DNA of 64,000 nt from Chryseobacterium endalhagicum (lineage in GTDB: Bacteria; Bacteroidota; Bacteroidia; Flavobacteriales; Weeksellaceae), in NCBI RefSeq assembly GCF_016745235.1, contig NZ_JAELVM010000003.1, positions 744,001 through 808,000 of the forward strand, in the 5' to 3' direction. Positions 1 to 8,090 of the stretch are shown here, in pieces. Under the pieces are notes generated by a model that searched no databases, was not told where the DNA came from, and saw nothing but the letters and a program-made list of their open reading frames with translations. Numbering within the stretch: position 1 is the stretch's first letter; each line of letters opens with the position of its first letter. The position numbers and the translations under genes are program-made.

Positions 1-489
1 ACATTCAGTAGAAAAATAAGAAAATTCAACTCAGTTTTAGCAGGAGAAGCAAGTGCGTTTTTCAGTTTACAGTTTCAGCAACTCTGTGTTTTCGACTGCA
101 GGACGATCGCGATCCCTAACCATGATATGATTCTGGATTATTTCTGCTGGAGACAGGAAGATTCTCACCGGAATTCTCTTTCTGCCTATTGCTACTGGAC
201 TATGATAAAAAATAATTTCACCGCAAAACAGGCTACTGCAAAAATTGAAAAAATGTCACAATCAGATAAAAATGAATTGCTTTTTCAGTTCGGAATCAAT
301 TATAATAATCTCCCGCTATGGCAAAAACGTGGTGTAGGCATTTATAGTAAAGTAGTAACGAAAGAGGGTTTTAATCCTTTAACACAAATGACTTCACAAT
401 GTTTGAGAAATGAGCTGTATCATGAAAAAGATTTACCGATAAGAGAAGATTATAGATTATTTTTGAAAGATATTCTGAAGATAAAATAA
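1..489 (+). CDS. Thg1-like tRNA 3'-5' guanylyltransferase, C-terminal part (5' end outside window)
   Basis: The frame is open from base 1, so the start lies outside the window; the first internal ATG at 127 is not the true start. The visible part contains FDCRTIAIPNHDMILDYF followed by WRQEDSHRNSLSAYCYW, which matches the conserved DYF-WRQ-D-H-N-L core of tRNA(His) guanylyltransferase and bacterial Thg1-like proteins. A later INYNNLPLWQKRG segment also fits that family. The catalytic metal-binding aspartates would be in the missing N-terminus. Family members add nucleotides in the 3'-to-5' direction to tRNA 5' ends, and bacterial forms repair truncated tRNAs. It ends 8 nt before an RlaP-type nucleotidyltransferase, which supports an RNA-repair operon. 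Confidence 0.85.
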   Translation, partial: TFSRKIRKFNSVLAGEASAFFSLQFQQLCVFDCRTIAIPNHDMILDYFCWRQEDSHRNSLSAYCYWTMIKNNFTAKQATAKIEKMSQSDKNELLFQFGINYNNLPLWQKRGVGIYSKVVTKEGFNPLTQMTSQCLRNELYHEKDLPIREDYRLFLKDILKIK

Positions 490-497
490 AAGTTATC

Positions 498-1556
498 ATG
501 ACCATCCAGCACCTGAAAAACCAAAACCTCATCCTCTTCGAAACCATTTCCGGGAGTCGCTCATTCGGGCTGGCGACGGAAAATTCGGATACGGATATCC
601 GTGGGGTTTATTATCTGCCGAAAGAAGATTTTTTCGGACTGAACTATATTCCGCAAATCTCCAACGAAACCAACGATATTACTTATTACGAAATCGGAAG
701 ATTTATAGAACTCTTACAGAAAAACAACCCGAATATCCTTGAAGTACTGGCGAGCCCGGAAGATTGTGTACTGCAAAAACATGCGGTAATGGACAGTCTG
801 CGTACCGAAGATTTCCTTTCGAAATTATGTAAAGATACTTTCGCCGGATATGCTGTTTCACAGATTAAAAAAGCAAAAGGACTGAATAAAAAAATTCTTA
901 ATCCCATAGAAAAAGAAAGAAAATCTATTCTCGATTTCTGCTTCGTTCTTGAAGATCAGGGATCCGTTCCTCTGAAAAAATGGCTTGCCGGGAACGGAAA
1001 AGTTCAGGAGAAATGCGGACTGATCAGTATCGGAAATACGCATGGGATGTATGCGCTGTTTTATGATGAATCGGAAGCTTTGGGGTATAAAGGAATTATT
1101 CAGCAGGAGGAAGCCAACCAGGTTTCGGTATCGCCGGTTCCTAAAGATGAAAAACCGGATGCTTATCTTTCCTGCAATCTGGATGCCTATTCCACGTACT
1201 GCAAAGATTACCGGGAATACTGGAAATGGGTTTCTGAGCGTAATGAAGACCGTTATAATGTCAATCAGACGCATGGCCAGAACTACGACAGCAAAAATAT
1301 GATGCATACCATCCGCCTGCTGCAGTCCTGCGAACATATTTTTAGAACAGATTCTCTGCAGATCCGTGTAGACAACAGGGAAGAATTACTCGATATCAAA
1401 GCCGGAAACTGGTCCTATGAAGCGGTTATGCAAAAGGCGCAAGACCTGATAGCATCTATAGACCATTACCACTCGGCCTCTACCCTTCCTGATTATCCGG
1501 ATGTAAAAAAGACAGAGAAAATTTTAATTGAGATACGGGAGAATTTATACCGCTAA
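498..1556 (+). CDS. RlaP-type predicted nucleotidyltransferase (YcgL/COG3541 family)
   Basis: A 352-aa protein with a polymerase-beta nucleotidyltransferase signature near the N-terminus: GSRSFG at residues 19-24, then D31 and D33 in NSDTDIRG, giving the GS-x10-DxD pattern. The long helical C-terminal part contains NMMHTIRLL, typical of this family. The family is known as RNA-ligase-associated nucleotidyltransferase and is found with RtcB ligases, Thg1-like proteins and other RNA repair factors. Here it follows the Thg1-like gene with 8 nt between them, so co-transcription is likely. The exact substrate is unknown; end-healing or nucleotide addition on damaged RNA is an inference from family context. 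Confidence 0.82.
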   Translation: MTIQHLKNQNLILFETISGSRSFGLATENSDTDIRGVYYLPKEDFFGLNYIPQISNETNDITYYEIGRFIELLQKNNPNILEVLASPEDCVLQKHAVMDSLRTEDFLSKLCKDTFAGYAVSQIKKAKGLNKKILNPIEKERKSILDFCFVLEDQGSVPLKKWLAGNGKVQEKCGLISIGNTHGMYALFYDESEALGYKGIIQQEEANQVSVSPVPKDEKPDAYLSCNLDAYSTYCKDYREYWKWVSERNEDRYNVNQTHGQNYDSKNMMHTIRLLQSCEHIFRTDSLQIRVDNREELLDIKAGNWSYEAVMQKAQDLIASIDHYHSASTLPDYPDVKKTEKILIEIRENLYR

Positions 1557-1695
1557 GCCTTATTTTAGAGCCTGTTTAAATTTCTAAGTTTGATTTTTTG
1601 CATAACATTCAATTCTTTAAAAAGATTTTAATTGTTCTCGCAGATGCCACAGATTGAGCAGATTTTTTTTTTACACATAACAAGCTGTGTCAAAT

Positions 1696-1745
1696 TAAAC
1701 CTTATAGGTTTTAAAGCTCCTGCATATTAAAACCTATAAGGTTTA
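1696..1745. repeat. 19-bp perfect inverted repeat (intergenic hairpin)
   Basis: Bases 1696-1714 (TAAACCTTATAGGTTTTAA) are the exact reverse complement of 1727-1745, with a 12-nt loop. It lies in the 325-nt gap between two convergent genes and has no U-run next to it, so it is a mobile palindrome rather than an intrinsic terminator. The rest of the gap holds a GCAGATGCCACAGATTGAGC motif at about 1640-1660 that resembles the hairpin at 7419-7487, and no ORF. Confidence 0.85.
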
Positions 1746-1881
1746 GTCCCTTTATAAAATCAGCTTAAAATCAGCGTCCTTTGCAAAATCAGCGAGAGAA
1801 AAACACTCACAAACAAATGTAAAAACTAATTTATTTTTAACCATTAAGATTTAGGTTTAGTGGTTTAAGTATTTTCCAAAA

Positions 1882-2226
1882 TTATTTTTTCTTTGAAACT
1901 TTGGCTATTGGATTGTAATCAAGACATATTTTTATCCAGTATTCAAAATCATCGGGTTTTTGAAATCCTGCGGGTTCTACATAGCAATATCCGGCAAGCT
2001 GTTTTCCTTTCATAATCATGGGAAGAAAGCCTGTTTTTTCTGCAATTTCTTCTTCCAGATCAGGATGGTATCTGCACATCAGATTATCGTGGCTTATATT
2101 GATGCACATTTTATCATTGACCAAAAATGACAGTCCACTGAACATTTTCTTCTCGGTGATCTCAAGATCCGCATTCTTCAAAAGCCTTTCACGGACTCTG
2201 TCGGCCAGTTCAATGTTGTACGCCAT
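1882..2226 (-). CDS. TfoX N-terminal domain protein
   Basis: A small protein (114 aa) matching the TfoX_N family over its whole length: MAYNIELADRVRERLL at the N-terminus, KKMFSGLSFLVNDKMC with the typical MF-G-F core, and AGYCYVEP towards the C-terminus. An upstream in-frame ATG at 2232 would add two residues; I chose the MAYN start because it fits the family. Stand-alone TfoX_N proteins are mostly uncharacterised; the full TfoX protein regulates competence in gammaproteobacteria, which should not be transferred here. It is single-gene and convergent with the RlaP gene. The C-terminus ends in a lysine-rich tail (KVSKKK). Confidence 0.8.
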   Translation of the reverse strand: MAYNIELADRVRERLLKNADLEITEKKMFSGLSFLVNDKMCINISHDNLMCRYHPDLEEEIAEKTGFLPMIMKGKQLAGYCYVEPAGFQKPDDFEYWIKICLDYNPIAKVSKKK

Positions 2227-2327
2227 TGTCATTTTTTTATCATTTAAAATTAGCTAAAAAATCCCATAAGCAAGGTATTTTTTCCGTTTCAGAAATTATA
2301 AAAATAAAATTTTATATAAATTAATTA

Positions 2328-2356
2328 TTGTTTTACGATAATTAATTATACATTTG
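2328..2356 (+). promoter_or_regulatory. Bacteroidota-type promoter for the DUF2975/YozG operon
   Basis: TTG at 2328-2330 and TACATTTG at 2349-2356, separated by 18 nt, match the -33/-7 consensus of the Bacteroidota primary sigma factor. The ATG follows 24 nt after the -7 box. Confidence 0.75.
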
Positions 2357-2380
2357 CAATAGTTAAAATAATTTATTGCC

Positions 2381-2896
2381 ATGAATCAGACCAAAATTAT
2401 TTCGAAGATTCTGTATTACATCTGCTCCGTGCTTTCGGCGGGCTACCTCATTACTTTAGCCTATTCTGTTTTCTGTCTGGCTACAGGTTATGGGGTGACA
2501 CCTTATAAGAACGGTGAGTTTCTTCACATCAATTTTCCTTTTACAGAACAGCCGTTTCTGAATATTGAAGACAATTATCCGTACATTATTTTTTCATTTC
2601 TTACAGTTTTGCTTTCCTACGGAATATTTTTCTGGCTGTCGGCCATTGTTTTCAGGGTATTTTTCCAGGAAAAGCTGTTTACGGCAGACCATATACATCA
2701 GCTCACGATATTTTACAGATACAATATTTTCATTCCATTGCCTTTGGTCATTGTCGCCAGTTTTTTTGTGGAAGTGGAAAGCATGATCTGGGGATTGGTA
2801 TTTATCCATTTCATGCTTGGAATTTTCTGTCTGTTTCTTGCGAATATCTTTAAGCAAGGACTACATTTGCAAAACGAACAAGATCTATTTATATAA
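2381..2896 (+). CDS. DUF2975 family membrane protein
   Basis: A 171-aa integral membrane protein with four predicted hydrophobic segments (roughly residues 8-32, 65-92, 110-130, 135-158). It matches the DUF2975 pattern, including the FRVFFQEKLFT segment between the second and third helices. The stop codon is one nucleotide before the start of a YozG-type HTH gene, an arrangement characteristic of DUF2975 loci in many bacteria. Function is unknown. The HTH partner probably controls this operon, but that is inferred from the pairing only. Confidence 0.78.
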   Translation: MNQTKIISKILYYICSVLSAGYLITLAYSVFCLATGYGVTPYKNGEFLHINFPFTEQPFLNIEDNYPYIIFSFLTVLLSYGIFFWLSAIVFRVFFQEKLFTADHIHQLTIFYRYNIFIPLPLVIVASFFVEVESMIWGLVFIHFMLGIFCLFLANIFKQGLHLQNEQDLFI

Positions 2897-2897
2897 A

Positions 2898-3101
2898 ATG
2901 CCAATTATAGTCAACTTAGATGTCATGCTAGCCAAACGAAAAATGCAGAGTAAGGAATTGGCAGAAAAATTAGGGATCACGCCCGTTAATCTCTCTATTC
3001 TGAAAACCGGAAAAGCAAAAGGTGTCCGCTTTGATACCCTGGAAGCCATCTGCAAAATCCTGGAATGCCAGCCGGGAGATATTCTTGAGTTCCGGGAGTA
3101 G
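2898..3101 (+). CDS. YozG-like XRE/Cro family HTH regulator
   Basis: A 67-aa protein starting MPIIVNLDVMLAKRKM, almost entirely one helix-turn-helix domain: KELAEKLGITPVNLSILKTGKAKG forms the HTH, followed by TLEAICKILECQPGDIL, the usual ending of YozG proteins. A longer in-frame reading starting at 2817 exists inside the DUF2975 gene, but the short form matches the family and starts 1 nt after the DUF2975 stop, so translational coupling is likely. It probably acts as an autoregulator of the pair. Confidence 0.88.
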   Translation: MPIIVNLDVMLAKRKMQSKELAEKLGITPVNLSILKTGKAKGVRFDTLEAICKILECQPGDILEFRE

Positions 3102-3344
3102 TTTTCGGTTCCGGGGTACGTGTTTCGAGATTCGGGTTCCGGGTGCGAGGTGCGGTTTATCAATCCGGAAATATTGCAAAACGACAAACACCTGGTAACC
3201 GATAAACAGCCGGTGGCTGAGGCTCCCGAAGCCACCCTCAAGTCTGAAATCTGATGTCTGACATCTAACTTCTAAAATCTAACTTCTCATATTAAGCAAG
3301 CCTCAACAGCCTGCCCTGTCCTTCTATTACCTAAACCTAATCAT
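3102..3344. repeat. Intergenic repeat region with GGTGGCTGAGG hairpin
   Basis: No gene is seen in these 243 nt. The first part is a degenerate GGTTCCGGG/TTCGAGATTCGGG tract. At 3209-3236 lies GCCGGTGGCTGAGG followed by CTCCCGAAGCCACC, whose ends (GGTGGC/GCCACC) can pair; related copies are at 24044-24111 and 57574-57602. After it comes a degenerate direct-repeat tract of the form TCTGATGTCTGACATCTAAC. All three elements recur in other intergenic gaps of this window. Confidence 0.75.
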
Positions 3345-4217
3345 ATGAATACCTTATCTATTAACAATCTAAGCCTTATTTACAAAAATGGTTATCAGGC
3401 AGTTAAAGACATATCGCTTGAAATATCCAATGGCATGTTCGGTCTTCTGGGGCCTAATGGCGCCGGAAAGTCATCGCTTATGAAAACCATTGTGGGACTT
3501 CAGAAACCTACTTCCGGAACTGTTATCTTCAACGGAACCGATGTCTCCAAAGATCCGGATTATATTAAACAGAATCTCGGCTTTCTGCCACAGGATTTCG
3601 GGGTTTATCCTAAAGTTTCAGCGTATGATCTTCTGGAACATATTGCTGTCTTAAAAGGCATTACCAATGCTACCGAACGTAGAAACCAGATCATGGGTCT
3701 GCTCGAAAAAGTCAACCTTTCCGATTTCAGGAAAAAAGAGGTTCATACTTTCTCCGGAGGGATGAAACAGCGTTTCGGGGTTGCTCAGGCATTACTGGGA
3801 AATCCGAAAATCATTATTGTGGATGAACCTACAGCCGGCCTCGATCCTGAAGAGCGCAACCGTTTCAATTCTCTCCTGAACGAAATCAGCCAGGACGTAA
3901 TTGTCATTCTTTCCACGCATTTGGTGGAAGATGTCAGAAACCTGTGCTCGGAAATGGCTGTGATGAATAAAGGACAGATCCTCAGACAGGGAAAACCCGC
4001 AGAATTAATTACTGAACTTGAAAACAGAATCTGGTCAAAACCGATAGACACAACCGAACTGGAAAATTACCATTCCAGCCACGAGATCATCAGCAGACAG
4101 CTGATTGAAAGAGCCCTTCACATCACTGTGTTTTCAGAGGAACAGCCTACAGACTTTACAGCTGTAAACCCACTGCTGGAACACGTTTATTTCCATACTC
4201 TTACCCAAACACCTTAA
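3345..4217 (+). CDS. ABC transporter ATP-binding protein
   Basis: A 290-aa ABC ATPase of the ABC-2/CcmA type. Walker A is GPNGAGKSS (residues 36-44), the Q-loop is LPQDFG (81-86), the signature is FSGGMKQR (136-143, an F in place of the usual L), and Walker B is IIIVDEPTAGLD (156-167) followed by the STHLVED H-loop. The last ~70 residues are an accessory C-terminal part. The gene lies 2 nt upstream of a permease/M1 peptidase fusion, so the two form one transporter system in the inner membrane. The substrate is unknown. Confidence 0.93.
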   Translation: MNTLSINNLSLIYKNGYQAVKDISLEISNGMFGLLGPNGAGKSSLMKTIVGLQKPTSGTVIFNGTDVSKDPDYIKQNLGFLPQDFGVYPKVSAYDLLEHIAVLKGITNATERRNQIMGLLEKVNLSDFRKKEVHTFSGGMKQRFGVAQALLGNPKIIIVDEPTAGLDPEERNRFNSLLNEISQDVIVILSTHLVEDVRNLCSEMAVMNKGQILRQGKPAELITELENRIWSKPIDTTELENYHSSHEIISRQLIERALHITVFSEEQPTDFTAVNPLLEHVYFHTLTQTP

Positions 4218-4219
4218 TC

Positions 4220-7200
4220 ATGAACGCCATATTTTCATTCGAAGCCGGACGCATCTCCAAGCACTGGCCAGCCTATCTTATCGCTTTTATTTTAGCAGGC
4301 ATTGGTATTTTCTGCGGCAGCCAGTTCAACCTTGCCACCGGAGACGGAATCTTCCTGAACTCACCCTATTCTATTGGTTTTATGACCGGAATGCTGAGTC
4401 TTTCCATCATATTTATCGCCGTGATCTATGCTGTACAGCTGCTGTTTAAAGATCAGGATTCCAAATTTGATCTCGTGCTCTTTTCTTTTCCAGTTTCCAA
4501 ACGGGCTTATCTGAGCGGAAAATTCAGCATTTATTTCTTGCAGACATTACTTAGCTTTTCTTTTTTAATGCTGGGTTTCCTGATCGGTCAGATCACGCGC
4601 ACAGGCAGTGAAATGCAGTCTTATTTCAATATAGGCTATTATTTGTATCCGATGCTGATTTTCGGGGTGATCAACTCTTTTTTTGTATGCAGTTTTCTTT
4701 TTTTTGTGTCCCTCATAAGTAAGAAAAAACTGCTGGTGGTCGTAGGCGGGTTGCTGCTCTACGTACTTTATATGGTGGTTCTGGTTTTTTCCAATTCCCC
4801 GTTTATGGCCGGAGCTCTGCCACAATCGATAGAAACACAGCAGACTTCAGCGATCCTGGATCCGTTCGGATTATCGTCCTATTTTTTTGAAGCAAGAACC
4901 TTTTCTGTTCAGCAAAAAAACACCTTACTGATCCCTTTTTCCGGATATTTATTATTCAACAGGATTATTTTCCTGGCAGCCACTGCCGGATTTCTCTTTC
5001 TCACTTATTTTTCGTTCTCTTTTTCAAATATTTCTAAGCAAAAAGTAAAGAAAATATCTTCTGAACCCGAAACTCAAAAGATCTCAACCTCCAGTTATAC
5101 AGTAACCCAATTAGATTTTGGCTCGAAGAACACATTCAGTTCTGTCCTTTCCTTTGCCAGGATTGATTTAATCTACCTTTTCAAAAGCATCAGTATTCCG
5201 GCAGTTTCCCTGTTGTTGTGTTTCTTCGTGGGCATGGAAATGTATGCAGAGATTGAAAAAGGAATCCGCCTTCCCCAGAAGTACGCAGGGTCCGGGCTTA
5301 TGGCAGCGACCATTTCAGAAAATTTTCCGCTGTTTGGATTTCTGCTGTCGGCTTATTTCATTAATGATTTGTACTGGAGAAGCCGTTCATCCGGATTTTC
5401 TTTAATTGAAGACAGTACTTTCTTTTCAAAAAGTAAACTGACCGGACATTTCATTGCCATAAGTGTTCTTCTGCTGTTTTTTACCGGAATTTTAATTGCG
5501 GAAGGTATTCTGTTTCAGGCCGCTTATCAGTATTTTACTATTGATTGGAACGCCTATCTCTGCGTTTTTCTTTTCAATACATTCCCGCTGATTCTCTTCT
5601 CAGCACTTATTCTGCTGATCAATAATAACATCAGAAATAAATTTATTGCTCTGGGAGTTTCCGTTCTGGCGGTGTTCCTGCTGACTGGTGCCGGATCTTC
5701 CAAGATATTTCCTTATCCTCTTTTAAGAATATTTTCAGATTTTACCGGAAGTTATAGTGATTTTAGCGGTTACGGCATTTATGTTTCTGCTTTCACGATG
5801 AGACTTTTATTCGGGATAGGAATTATTTCATTGCTATGGATGATGAACAGAGTCATTAAAACGAAAAAAATAAACAGCAATTCAGTTATTTTTTGCTTAA
5901 TCCTCTTGATTTCAGGCATTTTTGCAGGAACAGTTTTCATGAAAGGCTACATTCCGAAAAATGAAGACCAAGCCATTCTGGAAGCTGTTCAGTATGAGAA
6001 AAATTTTAAGAAATATGAAAACCTTCCTCAGCCGGAGATTTCAGATGTTGTTACTGAAATTAAGCTTTATCCTTCTGAAAATTCATATGAGATCACTGGA
6101 AAATACATCCTGACCAATTTTACAGATCAGCCTGTTGACAAAATCCTTGTTAATTTCAATCCTGATCTCAGACTTGAATCTGCCGCTTTTCAATCCGGTT
6201 CTGAAACCATCAAAATCAATAAAAATGTATCTGAAGTTCAATTAAAACATCCGTTACAACCTAATGGAACTGCTTATCTGGATTTTAAATTGTCCTACAA
6301 ATGGTATGCGGTTAATGGTCATCAGTCTTTCAATGCGGTCATAGAAAATGGATCTTTTATGAGGATCAGCAGATATTATCCGGTGATCGGCTATCAAAAA
6401 GGGGAAGAAATTCAGGATGAGAAGCTCAGAAAAGACCATCAGCTCACAAAACTTATCGCACTGAAAAAACCGGAAGCTCCGGAGAATTCTGAAAATGATT
6501 TTATCAATTTAAACATGACCATTTCCACTGAAGGCAGCCAAACCGCCATAGGAACAGGAGATCTTGTGAAAAAATGGACCGAATCAGGACGGAATTATTT
6601 TCAATATAAAGCTGAAAGTATTCCATTCCGGTTTGCCGTTTCTTCAGCGGATTATGCTGTGAAAAGTGTTTTGTATAAAGGTATTCCGATAAATATCTTC
6701 TATCACAAAAAACATTTTGAAAACGTGGATCATCTCATTGAAAATGCAAAGATCACACTGGATTACTGTACGCAGAATTTTGGAAAATATCCTTTTAAAA
6801 CGATCAATTTTGCTGAAATTTCATCGTTTACAAGAGGTTTTGCCGCCACAGCATATCCGTCCGCTGTTTTTATGCCTGAAGATATGGTTTTCCATGCCAA
6901 TATTCATGCGGATAAGGAGCAGGACGTCATCAATGAGCTTGCCGGGCACGAGCTTTCCCATCTCTGGTGGGGCAACAGTCAGATTGATCCTGATGACAGA
7001 GAAGGCTCCGTAATGCTTACTGAAACGCTCGCCATGTACACGGAAATGATGCTGTATAAAAAAATGCACGGACAGGAAAAAATGATGGACAGGATAAAAA
7101 TGCACCAGCAAATCTATGACAACGAAAAAGGACTGTCTGAAAACGTTCCAATCTACAGGGCAACCGGAGATGCTCCTCACATTGCGTATTCCAAAGGGGC

Positions 7201-7387
7201 TGTGGCCATGGTTCAGTTAAGCAAGCTGATCGGGGAAGAAAAAGTCAATGCTGCCTTGAAAAATTTTCTTCAAAACAATACATATCCTAAGAAACCTTCT
7301 TCTTTAGATCTTCTTAATGAATTTTATAAAGTTTCACCGGATGTTAAAACAAAAAAACAGATAGACGCACTTTTCAAAACATTATAA
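4220..7387 (+). CDS. ABC-2 type permease fused to M1 family aminopeptidase
   Basis: A 1055-aa protein in two parts. The N-terminal half (about 1-590) has roughly a dozen hydrophobic segments like ABC-2 permeases. The C-terminal half is a gluzincin peptidase with HELSH at residues 910-914 followed by WWGN, and the third zinc ligand E935 in LTETLAMYTEM. The spacing is HExxH-x20-E rather than the x18 of classical aminopeptidase N, as in other permease/M1 fusions. The GAMEN exopeptidase motif is not recognisable; the equivalent region reads SSFTRGFAATAYPSA. The peptidase probably faces the periplasm. It pairs with the ATPase gene 2 nt upstream. Confidence 0.9.
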   Translation: MNAIFSFEAGRISKHWPAYLIAFILAGIGIFCGSQFNLATGDGIFLNSPYSIGFMTGMLSLSIIFIAVIYAVQLLFKDQDSKFDLVLFSFPVSKRAYLSGKFSIYFLQTLLSFSFLMLGFLIGQITRTGSEMQSYFNIGYYLYPMLIFGVINSFFVCSFLFFVSLISKKKLLVVVGGLLLYVLYMVVLVFSNSPFMAGALPQSIETQQTSAILDPFGLSSYFFEARTFSVQQKNTLLIPFSGYLLFNRIIFLAATAGFLFLTYFSFSFSNISKQKVKKISSEPETQKISTSSYTVTQLDFGSKNTFSSVLSFARIDLIYLFKSISIPAVSLLLCFFVGMEMYAEIEKGIRLPQKYAGSGLMAATISENFPLFGFLLSAYFINDLYWRSRSSGFSLIEDSTFFSKSKLTGHFIAISVLLLFFTGILIAEGILFQAAYQYFTIDWNAYLCVFLFNTFPLILFSALILLINNNIRNKFIALGVSVLAVFLLTGAGSSKIFPYPLLRIFSDFTGSYSDFSGYGIYVSAFTMRLLFGIGIISLLWMMNRVIKTKKINSNSVIFCLILLISGIFAGTVFMKGYIPKNEDQAILEAVQYEKNFKKYENLPQPEISDVVTEIKLYPSENSYEITGKYILTNFTDQPVDKILVNFNPDLRLESAAFQSGSETIKINKNVSEVQLKHPLQPNGTAYLDFKLSYKWYAVNGHQSFNAVIENGSFMRISRYYPVIGYQKGEEIQDEKLRKDHQLTKLIALKKPEAPENSENDFINLNMTISTEGSQTAIGTGDLVKKWTESGRNYFQYKAESIPFRFAVSSADYAVKSVLYKGIPINIFYHKKHFENVDHLIENAKITLDYCTQNFGKYPFKTINFAEISSFTRGFAATAYPSAVFMPEDMVFHANIHADKEQDVINELAGHELSHLWWGNSQIDPDDREGSVMLTETLAMYTEMMLYKKMHGQEKMMDRIKMHQQIYDNEKGLSENVPIYRATGDAPHIAYSKGAVAMVQLSKLIGEEKVNAALKNFLQNNTYPKKPSSLDLLNEFYKVSPDVKTKKQIDALFKTL

Positions 7388-7418
7388 AACATTAAATTTT
7401 AAATAAATTATTCATCTA

Positions 7419-7495
7419 GATCTGCCCAATCTGCTTAATCTGCGAGAAAACATTTATCTCGCGCGGATTGAGCAGATAAAGCAGATTTTTTAATT
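7419..7495. repeat. Imperfect palindromic repeat, probable terminator of the ABC operon
   Basis: The left arm GATCTGCCCAATCTGCTTAA (from 7420) pairs with a right arm ending GAGCAGATAAAGCAGATT at 7487, and a run of T follows, so RNA from the upstream gene would form a long hairpin with a U-tract. The same words (AATCTGC, GATTGAGCAGA) occur at about 1650 and at 55008-55023, so this is also a dispersed repeat. Confidence 0.7.
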
Positions 7496-7515
7496 TTTAT
7501 GCTATCTGGCTGCAA

Positions 7516-7523
7516 TACATTTG
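7516..7523 (+). promoter_or_regulatory. Putative -7 element for the marR operon
   Basis: TACATTTG matches TAnnTTTG perfectly; the -33 region is only T-rich. It lies about 120 nt upstream of the regulator start. Confidence 0.5.
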
Positions 7524-7644
7524 CAGTCTTTTTTCATTCGTAGAAAAAATATTTTCAGGAATCTGTAACGAAATAAAATCACTTACTACAAATTAGTTGA
7601 TATATCAATAATTGATTAATCATTTTAATTGGAATACTGAAAAC

Positions 7645-8085
7645 ATGGAAAAATTAAATTCAATCATATTCTACAATATCGATAAAGCGATCAGATCTTA
7701 CAGAAACTATGCGCAGCGTCAGCTTAAAGCCAATGGTTTTACAATTACCATTGATCAGTGGCTGATTATTAAAGCAGTTCTGGAGAATCCGGGGATCACG
7801 CAGAACGAAATTGGTGATCTGGTTTTTAAGGACAATGCTTCGGTGACAAGAATCATCGACCTGATGGTAAAATCGGGATATGTAATCCGCCATATTCATA
7901 CGGAAGACCGCAGAAAAACCAATCTTGAGGTCACAGAATCCGGGATCAAGATCATCAAAGATGTACAGAAAATTGTAGAAAGCAACAGGAAAAAAGCTTT
8001 AGACACTGTCACAAAAGAAGAGCTGGAAACGATGAACAATGCCCTGCTCAAAATATCAGAAAACTGTATCAATCCTAAAAAATAA
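7645..8085 (+). CDS. MarR family transcriptional regulator
   Basis: A 146-aa winged-helix regulator: LKANGFTITIDQWLIIKAVL, then NPGITQNEIGDLVFKDNASVTRII (recognition helix region) and the wing motif HTEDRRKTNLEVTESG typical of MarR proteins. A longer reading from a TTG at 7612 adds 11 residues; the ATG at 7645 (MEKLNS) is the better start because it begins the dimerisation helix. The stop is 5 nt before the outer-membrane barrel gene, so it is first in a three-gene operon and probably autoregulates it. Confidence 0.88.
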   Translation: MEKLNSIIFYNIDKAIRSYRNYAQRQLKANGFTITIDQWLIIKAVLENPGITQNEIGDLVFKDNASVTRIIDLMVKSGYVIRHIHTEDRRKTNLEVTESGIKIIKDVQKIVESNRKKALDTVTKEELETMNNALLKISENCINPKK

Positions 8086-8090
8086 ACACA

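Noticed and set aside
858-1337. A 159-codon frame antisense to the RlaP gene
   Set aside because: Shadow of a clear gene on the other strand; codon pattern follows that gene.
2817-2897. N-terminal extension of the YozG-like regulator
   Set aside because: Lies inside the DUF2975 gene; the family length of 67 aa fits the start at 2898.
7612-7644. TTG start adding 11 residues to the MarR regulator
   Set aside because: The ATG at 7645 is a normal start and begins the conserved helix.
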